NCBI RefSeq assembly: GCF_008831285.2
Contig: NC_045148.1
Location: forward strand, 13,370,802 to 13,434,801
Source: Nymphaea colorata
Lineage: Eukaryota > Streptophyta > Magnoliopsida > Nymphaeales > Nymphaeaceae
Length of the DNA stretch: 64,000 nucleotides
Direction of reading: 5' to 3'
Below, piece after piece: positions 43,868 to 54,915 of this stretch. Below the pieces are notes generated by a model that saw only the letters and a list, made by a program, of their open reading frames with translations, was not told where the DNA came from and made no database searches. A program made the position numbers and the translations under genes. Numbering within the stretch: position 1 is the first letter of the stretch; every line of letters begins with the position of its first letter.

Positions 43868-46800
43868 CCTTCTCAAAACCAGCGCCTTCCATCTTCCACC
43901 ACAACACGAGGCGGGGTTGTTGGCCCTTGGCATTGCGAATAGTATTATATCTCTATCAATTTAGCTGGTTAGCCACACAATTGCTTCCCGTTTGCCACCT
44001 CTTCTTCTTGCTTTCTCTCTCTTTTACACATTTCTTCATTGTTTCTTGACAAGGGTGGGGTAAACTTGTGTGCATAATAGGGACTTTGCCCTAAGCATGG
44101 GAATTTGTCAAAAAATATTTGTGATATTTGTGCGTTCTTCTTTCTCAATACATGATCATCAATTGGAAAATCAATTACGACCACGTTTTATGTTCTTATG
44201 CAACTCTCTTCGGATAACCGTTGCCGTTGGAACATGAGTTGCTGATCGAGGAGATCAACTACTCTCACCAAGACTCAGGTGGAACCAGAAAAATGTATGT
44301 CAGAGGACAATCATCTTTTAAAAATTCTAATCGAATAGAGCAGGTAATTTTTCAAAGAAAGAAAAATGAAACTAAGCCGCCCGGGCCCGGCTCCCTTGTG
44401 GATCGAACATCGTTTGTTAGTTCCCAACACTGCTTTTCTGGCCACTACTTTCGTTATGTTATAGGATTGTTCATCTGGCCAAGACGCTCAATCTCGTTTG
44501 GTTCTTTGCAGTTCTTTTGATGCGACTTTCTTTATCTAGAGATAGCGGGATAAGCTAGCGTCGAGTCCAAACTCCAGATGTCTACGGCACCTCTTGTGCA
44601 TTTTCAAGATTCGATGCGGTTCCCATAAGATAGTTCGGGTACCACAATCCACGCTTCCTCTTCTCCTTTTTTCAATTGATAAGATGCGGTTAAGCATGCA
44701 TAACCTTGCAATTTATACTACCTTTAGTTTTGATCTCCTGATTCTTTAGAAGTTTCTGTTTGAAAGTAGACGGAGCTTTCCGCTCAAGCCCATCTGTTTA
44801 ACTAAAATTGGCGTCCATCAACTCCTAAAGCAAGTTTGCTAAAGAATAGAAAAGCTACAATGAGGCTCAATTCACCCTGTACTTCACTAATGTGCTCGTT
44901 CTTTTGATATGTCTGCTGATTATATAAAGTTTCCTACTTTCTTCCCTTTAGGATGCTTTGAAGGTGCACTGCACTGTCAAGTTCCATTATACCGTCCTAG
45001 AGTAAAAATCAAGTTGTATGCACTTAAGTCACTGTTTCTAGACCATTTGAATAGCAAAGCAACCATAAACAGTGAGCATGCAGTGCGTGTCTGGTTAGCT
45101 CCTTTTGTTGGAGCTGAACCAGTCAATTGAAAGGCTGGAGACAATCTTGTATGGACTTGCTTATAAGTTGCTCATGGTAATACTTAAGCATACTAGACAA
45201 CAGAGACAATCCTCGTAGTCATGCAGGAGTTGCATCAGTAACAATGACAAAACATATTGGAGGACAGGGCAGGAGAGGAGATTAAAAAGAGAGAAGAAAG
45301 CTATTCAAAGAAATAAATGAAATTTTTGTCCTTTCCTTGTGGTTGCAATTTTGACCTTCGCTAGTTTAAAGTATATCGAATATTACACCAGAGAACAGAA
45401 CATCACCAGACTGAAGCTTCATGAATACAAGATAGAGGAAACATTTACTGAGTTGGATTCCTATTGAATATACCAACATATAGTTGCGTTTTTGTCTTCC
45501 AATTGAGCTGTTAGTATTTGATGGTTTTTGTTTTCTGTTGATGCATTATTGGAGGGAATAACCTGCAAAAAAGGTTATGTAACATCTTCGTTTAGCTTCT
45601 CTGCCTGCCGATTGCAGAATTTGACAGGCGCAAAAGGTGTCGAGGTCATGCCATTGCAAACAAACTTGTTTGAGCCACAGTTTGACTTCGACAATATGCT
45701 TTTAATGGTTTCAAAGACAACATTGATGCGAAAATCAGTGACCGAAATTTTAATAAGAAAGTTATTAACAGAACCAATCATCATATGATGAGCAGGGATG
45801 GTAACGAAGAGCCAAGTTTCAGTGGAGTACAGAAGTTACCGGTTCGCAGATCTCGTGCAGACAAGCAACACTCGAGGTAAATAAGAAATCAGGGTTGTTG
45901 AAAAAATGCCAGTTATTACCTGTGGTGGTTGGAGTGTGAGAGAATGCATGGAAAGTCAAAATTAAGAATGGTCTCCCAAAAATGTTGAAGAGTTCATATC
46001 TAGAACTGCAATTGAGTGGGATTTGGTAGCTAGAACTGACCAAGCGTCGCCTTTTTTTCATTTTGTGAACAGTTGTCAAGCGTCACCAATTTTACCGAAG
46101 AGGAATTTCTTTATTATTATTAAATGAATGAGAATGGTGTGTGGCGATCGTGTCCGGTTTCCATGACCACGGTAACCTAGCTAGCCACTTCATGCAAGCG
46201 ACTTGTTCGCACGCACATTGATATACCGCTGACATTTGCTTCTGCGTTTCATAATTGCTGAAGCCGTTCAAGGGGCTCATGTGGAAGGCTCTCCAAGAAA
46301 ATCATGAATGGTTCCAATCGGTCCTAGTGATTTCGACATTTCAACGCCCTCGTCCTTTAAAATTTAACTAGTGAAACATGTCCACCACGCCCAATTAAAT
46401 CCAAAGTATCGAATTGGTATTCTTGACTCGTGGGAAGAGTTTAGGAGTTTAGAGAGAATTAATTTTCTTTTTCGAAACACGTTCATCTTTTAGCCATCAT
46501 TTGGTAACCACGGGGAATGTGTGCCAAAGGTTATCCAACGTTAGAAAAGTTAAATGGAAACTTATTGAGCCTGACGAAAACATGGTTTTACTCTTACCCA
46601 CTCACAATAGATCATGATTTTGAGTAAGAAGTAGATTGAGATGATTTTAGAGGCTGCTGCTGTATGAGTCTACTAGTTATGGAGCCAAAATTATCAGTTT
46701 TATTTTTTCTAACTAATTTCATAACACGGCTCTAACATAATCCCTACGGGCATGTTATCAAAAAATAATAAAGAAAGACATGCGATGGGTGGGGGCTTCT

Positions 46801-47150
46801 GGTGTCATTAAAAGTGGCCTGCCATTAATATGGGCCTGCCCCAGCCAAAAAAACAGAAGGATGGACTGCAAAAGATATGCTGCTTGCTAAGGACAGGACT
46901 GTTATGAAAAATGTCTGCTTTGAAAACAGCGCGCTCCCGTCTAGATCAAGCAATTAGATATATTTTTTTCTTCAGCCGACCTCCAACCACCGTTGGAAGG
47001 ATCAAGAGCACCCCCCAATTCATGATATTATATATATGCGGTCACCTTTTTTACCTAGCTGGATCTCGTTGATGACATGGTGATTATGTTGTGGGGATGA
47101 ATTAATTTCAATTTTCGTGGCATGTCCGAGTGTGGCCCATCACAAGTCAA
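43868..47150. other. Intergenic stretch
   Basis: No gene recognised. Open frames at 44221-44520, 44909-45130 and 45528-45788 show no domain, signal peptide or splice-supported extension. Confidence 0.4.
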
Positions 47151-47153
47151 CCA

Positions 47154-47162
47154 TATTATAAA
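47154..47162 (+). promoter_or_regulatory. TATA box of the PMEI-like gene
   Basis: TATTATAAA, 79 bases before the ATG. Confidence 0.55.
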
Positions 47163-47240
47163 CACAACACCCAATGCTGCGCCTCCTCTTGTTCTCTTGC
47201 TCTCCGGCCATCGGCATTTATTCCATCGACTTAATCGGCA

Positions 47241-47825
47241 ATGATGTCTGCTGCATTAATGACCGATAACAAACCCCTTCGCTTGCCTCACCTCTTCTCA
47301 GTAGTCTTCTTGCTTGCAACTGCAACTTGGGCTACTCTTCTTCCCTGCACGCATGCCCAATCAGAAGACCACCCGGACTTCATATCAAAGATCTGTAACC
47401 ATACCATCCATTTTGAAGTCTGCAACACTTCCCTGCGTTCCATGCCTGACAGCCAAAACGCAGACGTCTACAATCTCACCAGGATTGCTATAAATCTGAC
47501 AATTGCAGAAGGGCTGAGGATCGGTTCCAACATTTCGTCCATGTTAGATGCGCGGTTCCTGCCAAGCTACGGAGAGAGACGCTTGAAGGATTGCGCTGAC
47601 CTGTACTCGGACGCGGTGGAAAGCCTCAGGCTTGCCGTGAAAGATCTCGCTCTTCGGTCGTTTTTTGATGTCAATCTCCACGTTACTGCGGCCATGACAG
47701 AATCCTCCACGTGCGAGGATGGTTTCAGCGAAGAGGACGGGTACACGTCGCCATTGACATATCAGAATTCATACTTTTTCATGCTCTGTAGCAATGTCCT
47801 GGCAATAAATGCTCTTCTTTCTTAG
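47241..47825 (+). CDS. Plant invertase/pectin methylesterase inhibitor-domain protein (194 aa)
   Basis: This is an intronless gene, as is usual for small PMEIs. A signal peptide spans residues ~1-40 (hydrophobic core LFSVVFLLATATWATLL, cleavage likely after THAQ). The mature part has the PMEI four-helix pattern: a first Cys pair in the N-terminal hairpin (KICNHTIHFEVCNTSL), ARFLPSYGERRLKDCADLYS and TCEDGF for the second pair, and a further Cys near the C-terminus (FMLCSNVLAINALLS). Several N-glycosylation sites (NHT, NTS, NLT) fit secretion to the apoplast. Members inhibit either PMEs or acid invertases by forming a 1:1 complex, and the sequence alone does not tell which. Two adjacent in-frame ATGs (47241, 47244) make the exact start uncertain by one residue. 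Confidence 0.88.
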   Translation: MMSAALMTDNKPLRLPHLFSVVFLLATATWATLLPCTHAQSEDHPDFISKICNHTIHFEVCNTSLRSMPDSQNADVYNLTRIAINLTIAEGLRIGSNISSMLDARFLPSYGERRLKDCADLYSDAVESLRLAVKDLALRSFFDVNLHVTAAMTESSTCEDGFSEEDGYTSPLTYQNSYFFMLCSNVLAINALLS

Positions 47826-49729
47826 GCATCGAAGGTCGCTAGCTGTTTTGATGCCTTTTTTGTTTTGAGAATAACTGTTATTGCTGTTGTCGATGCTACT
47901 CTTGTCGTCGGTCGGTTGTTGTTTGTGTTGTTGTCGTCGTTTGGTGCTCATGTTTTTCTTCTTGATGCTGCCGCTACCACTTTCTACTGTATAAAGCTGT
48001 TTAAATAACAGTTACGTGTATATTTGGTACAGAAAGTTACGCCTTGTTTTAACTCCGAATCTCGAAGTGCAAGAAGCTTAAATTATTTTCAAATTAGTTA
48101 GAGCGGATTCTTACTAATATTCCCAATTGCGAGGACAGCATTACTAGGGGCAGATTTCAAGGCACACTTGCAATCGTTGCCGGAAACATACATATACATA
48201 CTTACTGCCTTCTGCTTCAATTACAATAAACATAGTTGGACGGCCGGACTCAGCAATACGTTCCATTTCGTTGAGATCATTGTTCGAGTACTCAACGAAT
48301 TCCGGTCTGCACTTATCATTTCTGATAAATATAGGAAGCAAATTTTAGTTTGTCAACATTTTGATGGCGAAAAGCTTCTCCGTTTTTTGGAAAAAGAAAA
48401 ATAACCGATCGTATGTAAACTTAACGCGATGACCAGACTACCCACATTCTGGTTGTTACTTGAAACAATTGCACAAGTATAGTTTTCGAATTATGGGCGC
48501 GTGCGAACTTAAAGGTGAGGGATGAGATGAGGGAATCGTTAATTAGGAAAGGCTCTTTTCGCTTGTGAGAAAATAAGTGAATAAAATATGCAAAAGATGG
48601 CAAGGTTGTAGCTGGCGTGCACTTGCACCTTAGTATCATTGTCCCACTCATCTAAAAGGGCACATGCGAACCATGCATAGGAAATTATTTCCACTCCCAC
48701 TGTTTGTTTTTTTACGAGATGTTATTAAGGCAAGGGCTTATTGTTGTCAATGGAAGTGGTTGCAATCGATCCTTGCTGTGCAGCTAGCATAAAAGAAGCT
48801 CCCTCGAATGCCAATAATTCATTATCATCATCATAACACCAAAATGCAAACTTTATTCTTTTGTCGTCTTGTTTCCTGATAATCATCAGTATATTGAGAA
48901 GCCAAGTGACCAACACCGCAGCGTCCATTATCAGATATGGGGCACCAACATTAATGCGGTCTCAAAAGCAAGGACGACCGTCAAGCAAATAATTAATTTT
49001 TTGTTGAATTATGTATTCTAGTGTCGACGGGCTACAGTAGGAATATAGTCATTTGATGAAGTCCGTCTCTACAAGACATGCATGCCAATTGACAAAACTC
49101 TCTCTCGCATTAACCCCAGGAGAGAAACGGTGTGAGCAGTTTAACTGTTTATTTATTACAAACATCAAATGATCAGAATGCATATTGTTATACATATATA
49201 CATCACCAAGAAGCCGTTTCTGAGTTCTCTTTTTAATAATGTATCCAGCATGCAGGAAAAGCTAAAGTTGGCTGGCCTTCACGTGCAACTAATCTCTGCC
49301 AAATCAAGATTCTGCCTACCCAATTAATTTACTTGAGATAGTGACCACATGAAACGAGGTCATGTTGAACTTCAGTGATCACAAGTAACGGTTTCAAGAA
49401 CCTGAGGATATATCATATATGATGAACAAATCATTGCCAAAGTTGTCGGCTTCAATGGTTCTAGGACGTAGCTAGCATTTCTTTAGCTGCTTGTAAATGT
49501 CATTGCGTTAGTTCGACGGACCTCCTAATTGAGATTTAAAGTAAGGGTACTAACCAACACTAGAGATCATGTGTCGTTATTGGAAATAGATATCCAAATC
49601 ACGCTTAACTTCTTTGCTTCTTCGGTCAAGCTGATACGCATGGGCAGCTTCAACAATATTCTTCAACGAAACGCATAAACGTCCTTATACCTTAAGATGG
49701 GTATGTTCAGCCTTGGGTACTCCGACACA
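47826..49729. other. Intergenic stretch
   Basis: No gene recognised in AT-rich sequence. Confidence 0.4.
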
Positions 49730-50208
49730 AAATTTCATGATGAGTGTGATGATCGCACCCGAAGATGGTGAAATGCTATGCGCATAATGGACCAAATACA
49801 TGGCGGTGAAAACACATTTCCCCAATGATTGGTGTGCATAATTGCTGAAAATTTGAAAGATCAAGCGATTTCGAATAATTACTAACGAAAATATTTTCTT
49901 TCAATAGTTCCATGTTGTTGAGCGGTCAGCTCGGTGCAAGAATATTGGTAGCATATGCCACTTTGATGGAGAAAGTTTTGAACTATGTGTGAAACGTGAG
50001 AACATTGGATGTGAGTCAGGAGGCTCACAATCCAGCTCGTACAGACCAAAAGAATCAAGACGTACATTGCGGTTAAAGAAGGTAATGGCCAGAACCAAGG
50101 AAATATGATGGTAAACCACAATAGAAGGAAATCACAATCAAAGGAGCAAGCCATGGCGAGGATAACCCATGCAGCATGAGAGCAGAAGCGGTAAGGAAGG
50201 ACGCACAA
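49730..50208 (-). pseudogene. Ty1/copia integrase remnant
   Basis: The minus strand, in two or three frames, carries the copia integrase core: VQNFLHQSGICYQYSC, then TAQQHGTIERKYF (compare the usual PQQNGVAERK), then after a frameshift LGKCVFTAMYLVHY (compare WGE.VLTA.YLIN) and HHLRV (compare HLRVFGC). Stops and shifts throughout show long decay. No LTRs could be paired with it. Confidence 0.65.
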
Positions 50209-51166
50209 GTAGTTGTTTTAACCACAATGATGATTGTCAATGTACAAAATTATCAGGAGAGAAAGAGTCTTGAGCATGTTTAACAAGTGGTGGAATTAGA
50301 AATTTTAACAAGAGGCGCTAATATGTGAGTTTTTATAAGTTGAGAAGGGGCTCTTTTTTATACGAGTTTACATGGAGCTTTTGGAAAGTTGAGGTCCAGT
50401 TAACTCCATTTCTTATATGTGGCTTCTCTCCAATTTTTGACATTTCCTTCCTTGCTGAAATATCTCTGTTGTATGTGGCTTCACTGGCCTTCAAAACAAG
50501 CAAAATGTTAATTCTTTGAAAAATTGATATTTTCTGGCAGCAGACAGCAATATTGGTATCTTTCTACAATGAAAGGAATCTGTGTATCTCTGTGGCTCTG
50601 CTCTAAAAATTCAGAAGATTATAAGCTTTAGGGACGTTTGATTGATTGGAAACCTGGAATTGAAAAAAAGTTTATGGAAATAAGTTTTCTAGAATAAAGG
50701 AATGAAAAAGATCTTTTTCATTCTCATTTTGCCGCGTGTGTGATGACAGAAACAAATTTTCTTGAAACTTGTTTCTTAGTTTGATGGATTGGAAACAAGT
50801 TTCAGAAAACTTGCTAACAATTTTGGTGACAAATGAAAGTTTTTTTTGCCATGCGTGATACCCTTAAGCTGAATGTAGACGTGCTCTCAAATTCTGCATC
50901 GCTGCTGCCTGATTCTATGGAATTTCCCATCGTGCCTCCTCAAGAGTTTCTGGAAATCGTCCATCGGTTTAGAGGTTAAATTTGTTTCCTTTATTTTTTT
51001 AATTTTTTCATCTAAAGAAGCAAATGCTGCTTTCACCCTTGTTAAACATTTAATAGGTCAGTTCCACCATCGACAATTTTTTGATGTTAATCACAATTTC
51101 AATGCTGAGTTTGGTTGTCTTGGATTGCATCCCAGAAAATCACAGGTGAACGAAAATTCATGCCCA

Positions 51167-51167
51167 T

Positions 51168-51198
<31 letters not shown>
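51167..51198. repeat. (AT)n-(AC)n compound microsatellite
   Basis: AT units from 51167 to 51189, followed by AC units. Confidence 0.9.
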
Positions 51199-51372
51199 TA
51201 TGCTGGATGCCTTTTTCCTCTGCTGGAGTTGACCTCCAAATTTATTAAAGCTGATATAAAAAAAAACCGTTAATATATGTGTAAGAATGAACAAAATATC
51301 TGCTGGCAAACAACAGTCCAGCAGCTCAAACCAGAGTTAACAGAGAAATGGTGTCAGCATTAAGGTTCTCTT

Positions 51373-51625
51373 TTGTGATGTGGGAACGATGCGAGTGCTC
51401 CTGCAAAATACAAGCAAGACCAGACCGTGCCCTCCAGCCGCATTTCAAGCCACTTCTCCATGACAAGCTGAACCATGTCTTGAGACAAAACTTCTGTTTG
51501 GATATAACCTTTGGAATTTGAGTTGCTATAAGCAAAGACAGAGGATGGCCCTTCAATCTGAATGTGAAGCAATGGAGTGCATGAAGTGTAATGTCTGAAA
51601 TATCGAAGCCAGCTGCTTTTATCAT
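51373..51625 (-). pseudogene. Possible gene fragment, unidentified
   Basis: Overlapping minus-strand frames, one containing LHIQIEGPSSVFAYSNSNSK and DMVQLVMEKWLEMRLEGTVW, look protein-like. I do not recognise the family. The fragment sits between two copies of a 21-base repeat (51352 and 52065). A 37-bp imperfect direct repeat (GCTTCCTTTAT.ACCAGAGC) lies just beyond it, at 51639-51710. Confidence 0.25.
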
Positions 51626-52064
51626 TGGAAGAAAAAGAGCTTCCTTTATTACCAGAGCCTACCGCAACGTTGCGCGCTTCCTTTATGACCAGAGCTTACT
51701 GCAACGACATCAAAAAGGAAAAATGGGAGAAAGTATGTCTTACCTGGTGAAGATGAGATGAGAGCTCGCTATCGACTACCGGGTGCTGCGGTTGAGGCTT
51801 GAGGGAGAAAGCTGTCTACGCTGCTGAGGTGAGGACATGGGTATGCTGGTGCGGCTGAGAAGAGGAAACAAGAAGGGGAAGAACGACTGCCCTAACGGGT
51901 TTCGAGTGAGAGGGTTTTGAGCGAGACTCATTTCAGCAGAATGAGAAAGTCACGAGGAGGAGTAATGGGCAGTGGTGTTGATGCTGCGGTGGGGTTGAGG
52001 AAGCAGCATGGTGAGGCAGCAGCCGAGGAAGAAGATGGTGGTGTATGGAAGTTGATCCATACCG

Positions 52065-52333
52065 TGTCAGCATTAAGGTTCTCTTATGTAAGGGTATATA
52101 TGTCATTTTGTATAAATGCGGGTTTGCCCAAATCCTTATGTTTTGAGGATGGCCGCCGGTGGTGAGTGTCTGTTCTGTGTGTTCATAGAAGAGAGAGAAT
52201 ACAAGAGATCTGTGCGACCGTGGACGTAGGAGATTATTGCTTCGAACCACGTAAATCGTTGTCTTATTCCTTGTTGCTTCTAACCCCCTCTTAAGAGTGC
52301 GAGAAGAGAGTTTATTGTGTGTTGTTCTTAACA
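52065..52333 (+). mobile_element. Ty1/copia-type LTR (~269 bp), solo or truncated
   Basis: It begins TGTCAGCATTAAGG and ends TTCTTAACA. Near its 3' end it has GAACCACGTAAAT, a signature of the R/U5 region of plant copia LTRs, and TATA-like GTATATATGTC and TATAAATGCG upstream of it. No primer-binding site follows and no matching target duplication flanks it. The first 21 bases also occur at 51352-51372. Confidence 0.6.
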
Positions 52334-53398
52334 AAAGATGAGAAGACGAAGGGAGCCCCAACCAGGCTGGATGCAAGGAAAGTTCTAACGGGCAAAAGAA
52401 TATTTTCTCAATTTTTTTTTCATTCCGACGGTGGAAAAAAAAATCGAAAATAAATTTTGCAAAAAACCTTCAACAGACACTTTTTCCTTCCCTTGTTTGA
52501 TGGAGAAAGAATTTTTTAAAAATTTGAATTTTTTTTTTCTCGCTAAACCGTGTATTTCTCGTGCATCAAATGTGCCCTTATTGACAATAGGGGAGAGGAT
52601 TTATAAGGAGAATGCTTTTCAAACACCGTAAATTAAATCCATTTAGTCTCATGCTTAAGGAATTAAATTGTTTTCTCTTGATAGACCCTTCCCCATCACA
52701 CGAGCAAAATGGTAAAGCAGAGAAAGACCAGAATAAGCAATGTTCATTGGGCTGAGAGCATCATTCAGTTCAGAACAATATGTCATAAATATCAGGACAC
52801 TATCCACAAGTTACATAGTGAGGGATCTAAAAATCCAGGGAACTTGACCATGTTGTTACATCTAGTCCAAGCCATGTTCATGTGAGAACCATCGACAAAC
52901 ACTATTCCGCTAAAGTAAACATTTTCATTTCGGTGGAATGTAAACATTTTCACTATTCTGTTAGTAGTTGAATGTGTAAACGTTTTTCATTCTTGAAGCT
53001 TTCAAGGGCGTAAGTTCTACTATCAAACACAATCAAACCAACAATCTGTGCAGCTACGAACTTCGATTGTTATGTGCAATAATACTTGACGCCAAATAGC
53101 AGGTACTTATTGTTTCAGATGGCAAGTCCATTAAAGATGGTGCATGAACCTGAAACTTCGTTCGATGCTTAACATTTCAAACGAGATTTTACTTCAAGGT
53201 TCATCCAAATTTGTCACTGAAACTGAAAAAGAGGATCACACTTGAAGTTGCACCTGTAGTAAGTTGCCGACAAATGTTGATACTTTTACCTCAACAGGAC
53301 CTAGACTGAACACTTGCTACTATACAAGCATCAATTACTCATGCCAAGTTCAGTGCTGGTACTCCTCTCTCATGCATTTGAAGTTTAATTTTGTCGTC

Positions 53399-53641
53399 TT
53401 AAGATGGGGCTACAGCATCCCAGACACCCCCTCCAGCTAGTGATTGCAATCGATTCGTGAACTCTGAGGGAGTCTCAAAGCCACTAAGTGGGTCGACACT
53501 TCCTCTCTCTACATTTGACATGCAGCAGCAAATTGCGCCGCCAACTGAATAGTGTCCGTTTACTGGGGAGGAGCAGTCAAGAATACGTGGTACTGTAGGT
53601 GGAATTGTAAGATCTGATCTCCTAAACTTATCACCAACCAA
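53399..53641 (-). pseudogene. Orphan C-terminal exon candidate, unidentified
   Basis: This is an 80-codon minus-strand frame ending in a stop, with protein-like composition (IPPTVPRILDCSSPVNGHYS; GFETPSEFTNRLQSLAGGGV). A candidate 3' splice site (TTGGTAG) lies just upstream on that strand. No further exons were found upstream (to the right) in the window. It could be the last exon of a gene fragment carried by a transposon, or chance. Confidence 0.25.
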
Positions 53642-54884
53642 ACTACCAATCCAGTTAAATATTGACTAATTAATTTTCCTAAACCATAATGTTTGCGAAC
53701 TATTCCTTCTTTTCCTTTGTAAAGGAAAAGGGAAGGAAAGAGAGCTCGAGAACTGCTGTCAAATCTCGTTAAGCAGTATGAGCTCAAGGTGGTCGTAGGT
53801 TGTGAGCTGCAATTCAGCTGTTGGCAAATGGCAAAATAGATTGAGTTCAAATCTCATAATTATTACTCATCATGCAAACCATAAGCAACAATATATCGGC
53901 CATAAACGTGAAAATGCTGACTGGCCCTGCTTTGAACTTTACATCATAGAAAGTAAAATTAAGTATGATGCTCCATAACACAAATACGTTGTTGAGCATT
54001 AATTACTTGATGTCAGTACTACCCAAGACTTGTCAAACAAAGATTCCCGATTACTCGGTAATGTTCGCAAAAGTCCACCAGCAATATCTTATATCTGGCC
54101 ATTGGAGACGAATGTCAAATATATTGGTAAATTTTTGTTTGAGGCAACGTTATTAAATTGGGCGGCCGGCGGAAAAATCGTATGAATGCACTGGATCGGC
54201 CATCAGATTTTTTTTCATGTGTTTCTTCTCTGTTTTGGTGCTCGTACGCATATTTTTCATGTCGATTCTTCGGCGGGGTGAATACGCGAGGAGCCTTGCT
54301 ACTGTACCATTAGGTTGTGGATGCACGGCGAGACTAATATAAAAAGAAGAGCAGTTTTTTAATTGATGAGTAGCTCTTTTAATTTACTTCTCGAGGTACT
54401 AATCAGCTCTATAAGAAAGTTTGGGTACTTATCACCTGAATTCATCCCAAAGAGTGCCGTCGATGGTTTTGGTATACACCGCACATCACCCCACAGTGCA
54501 TCGACCAAGTAGCCAGACAACTACACAGGTCCCCGTCCTCCCTTCCCCTCCCATGACTGACTGTTCTAGGCATCCTGTCTCTGGCTATCGGCGTTACCTG
54601 CAGAAACCCTATAAAAGGGGACCATCGATCAACTTAATTTTCTAAAAATTTTCAGGGGAACTATGACTCCGCCTGGCGGCAGGCCAGCGTGGCGTTCGGC
54701 CCGGGAAGGATGGTTGCTTCCCAATGGGGCCTCATGAGCACATGGAGGACGGGCAGGTGATGGGAAATGGAAGCATATATACGGTCTGATTCTGAAAGAC
54801 AGTTAGTGGACAACAGCATGAGTCATCGTTACAGAGACTTCCACTTTGTAAGGCTGGAAAAATCGCACTGAAATGTATGCAGAA

Positions 54885-54888
<4 letters not shown>

Positions 54889-54915
<27 letters not shown>
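54889..54915. repeat. (AG)n microsatellite
   Basis: About 13 AG units. Confidence 0.95.
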
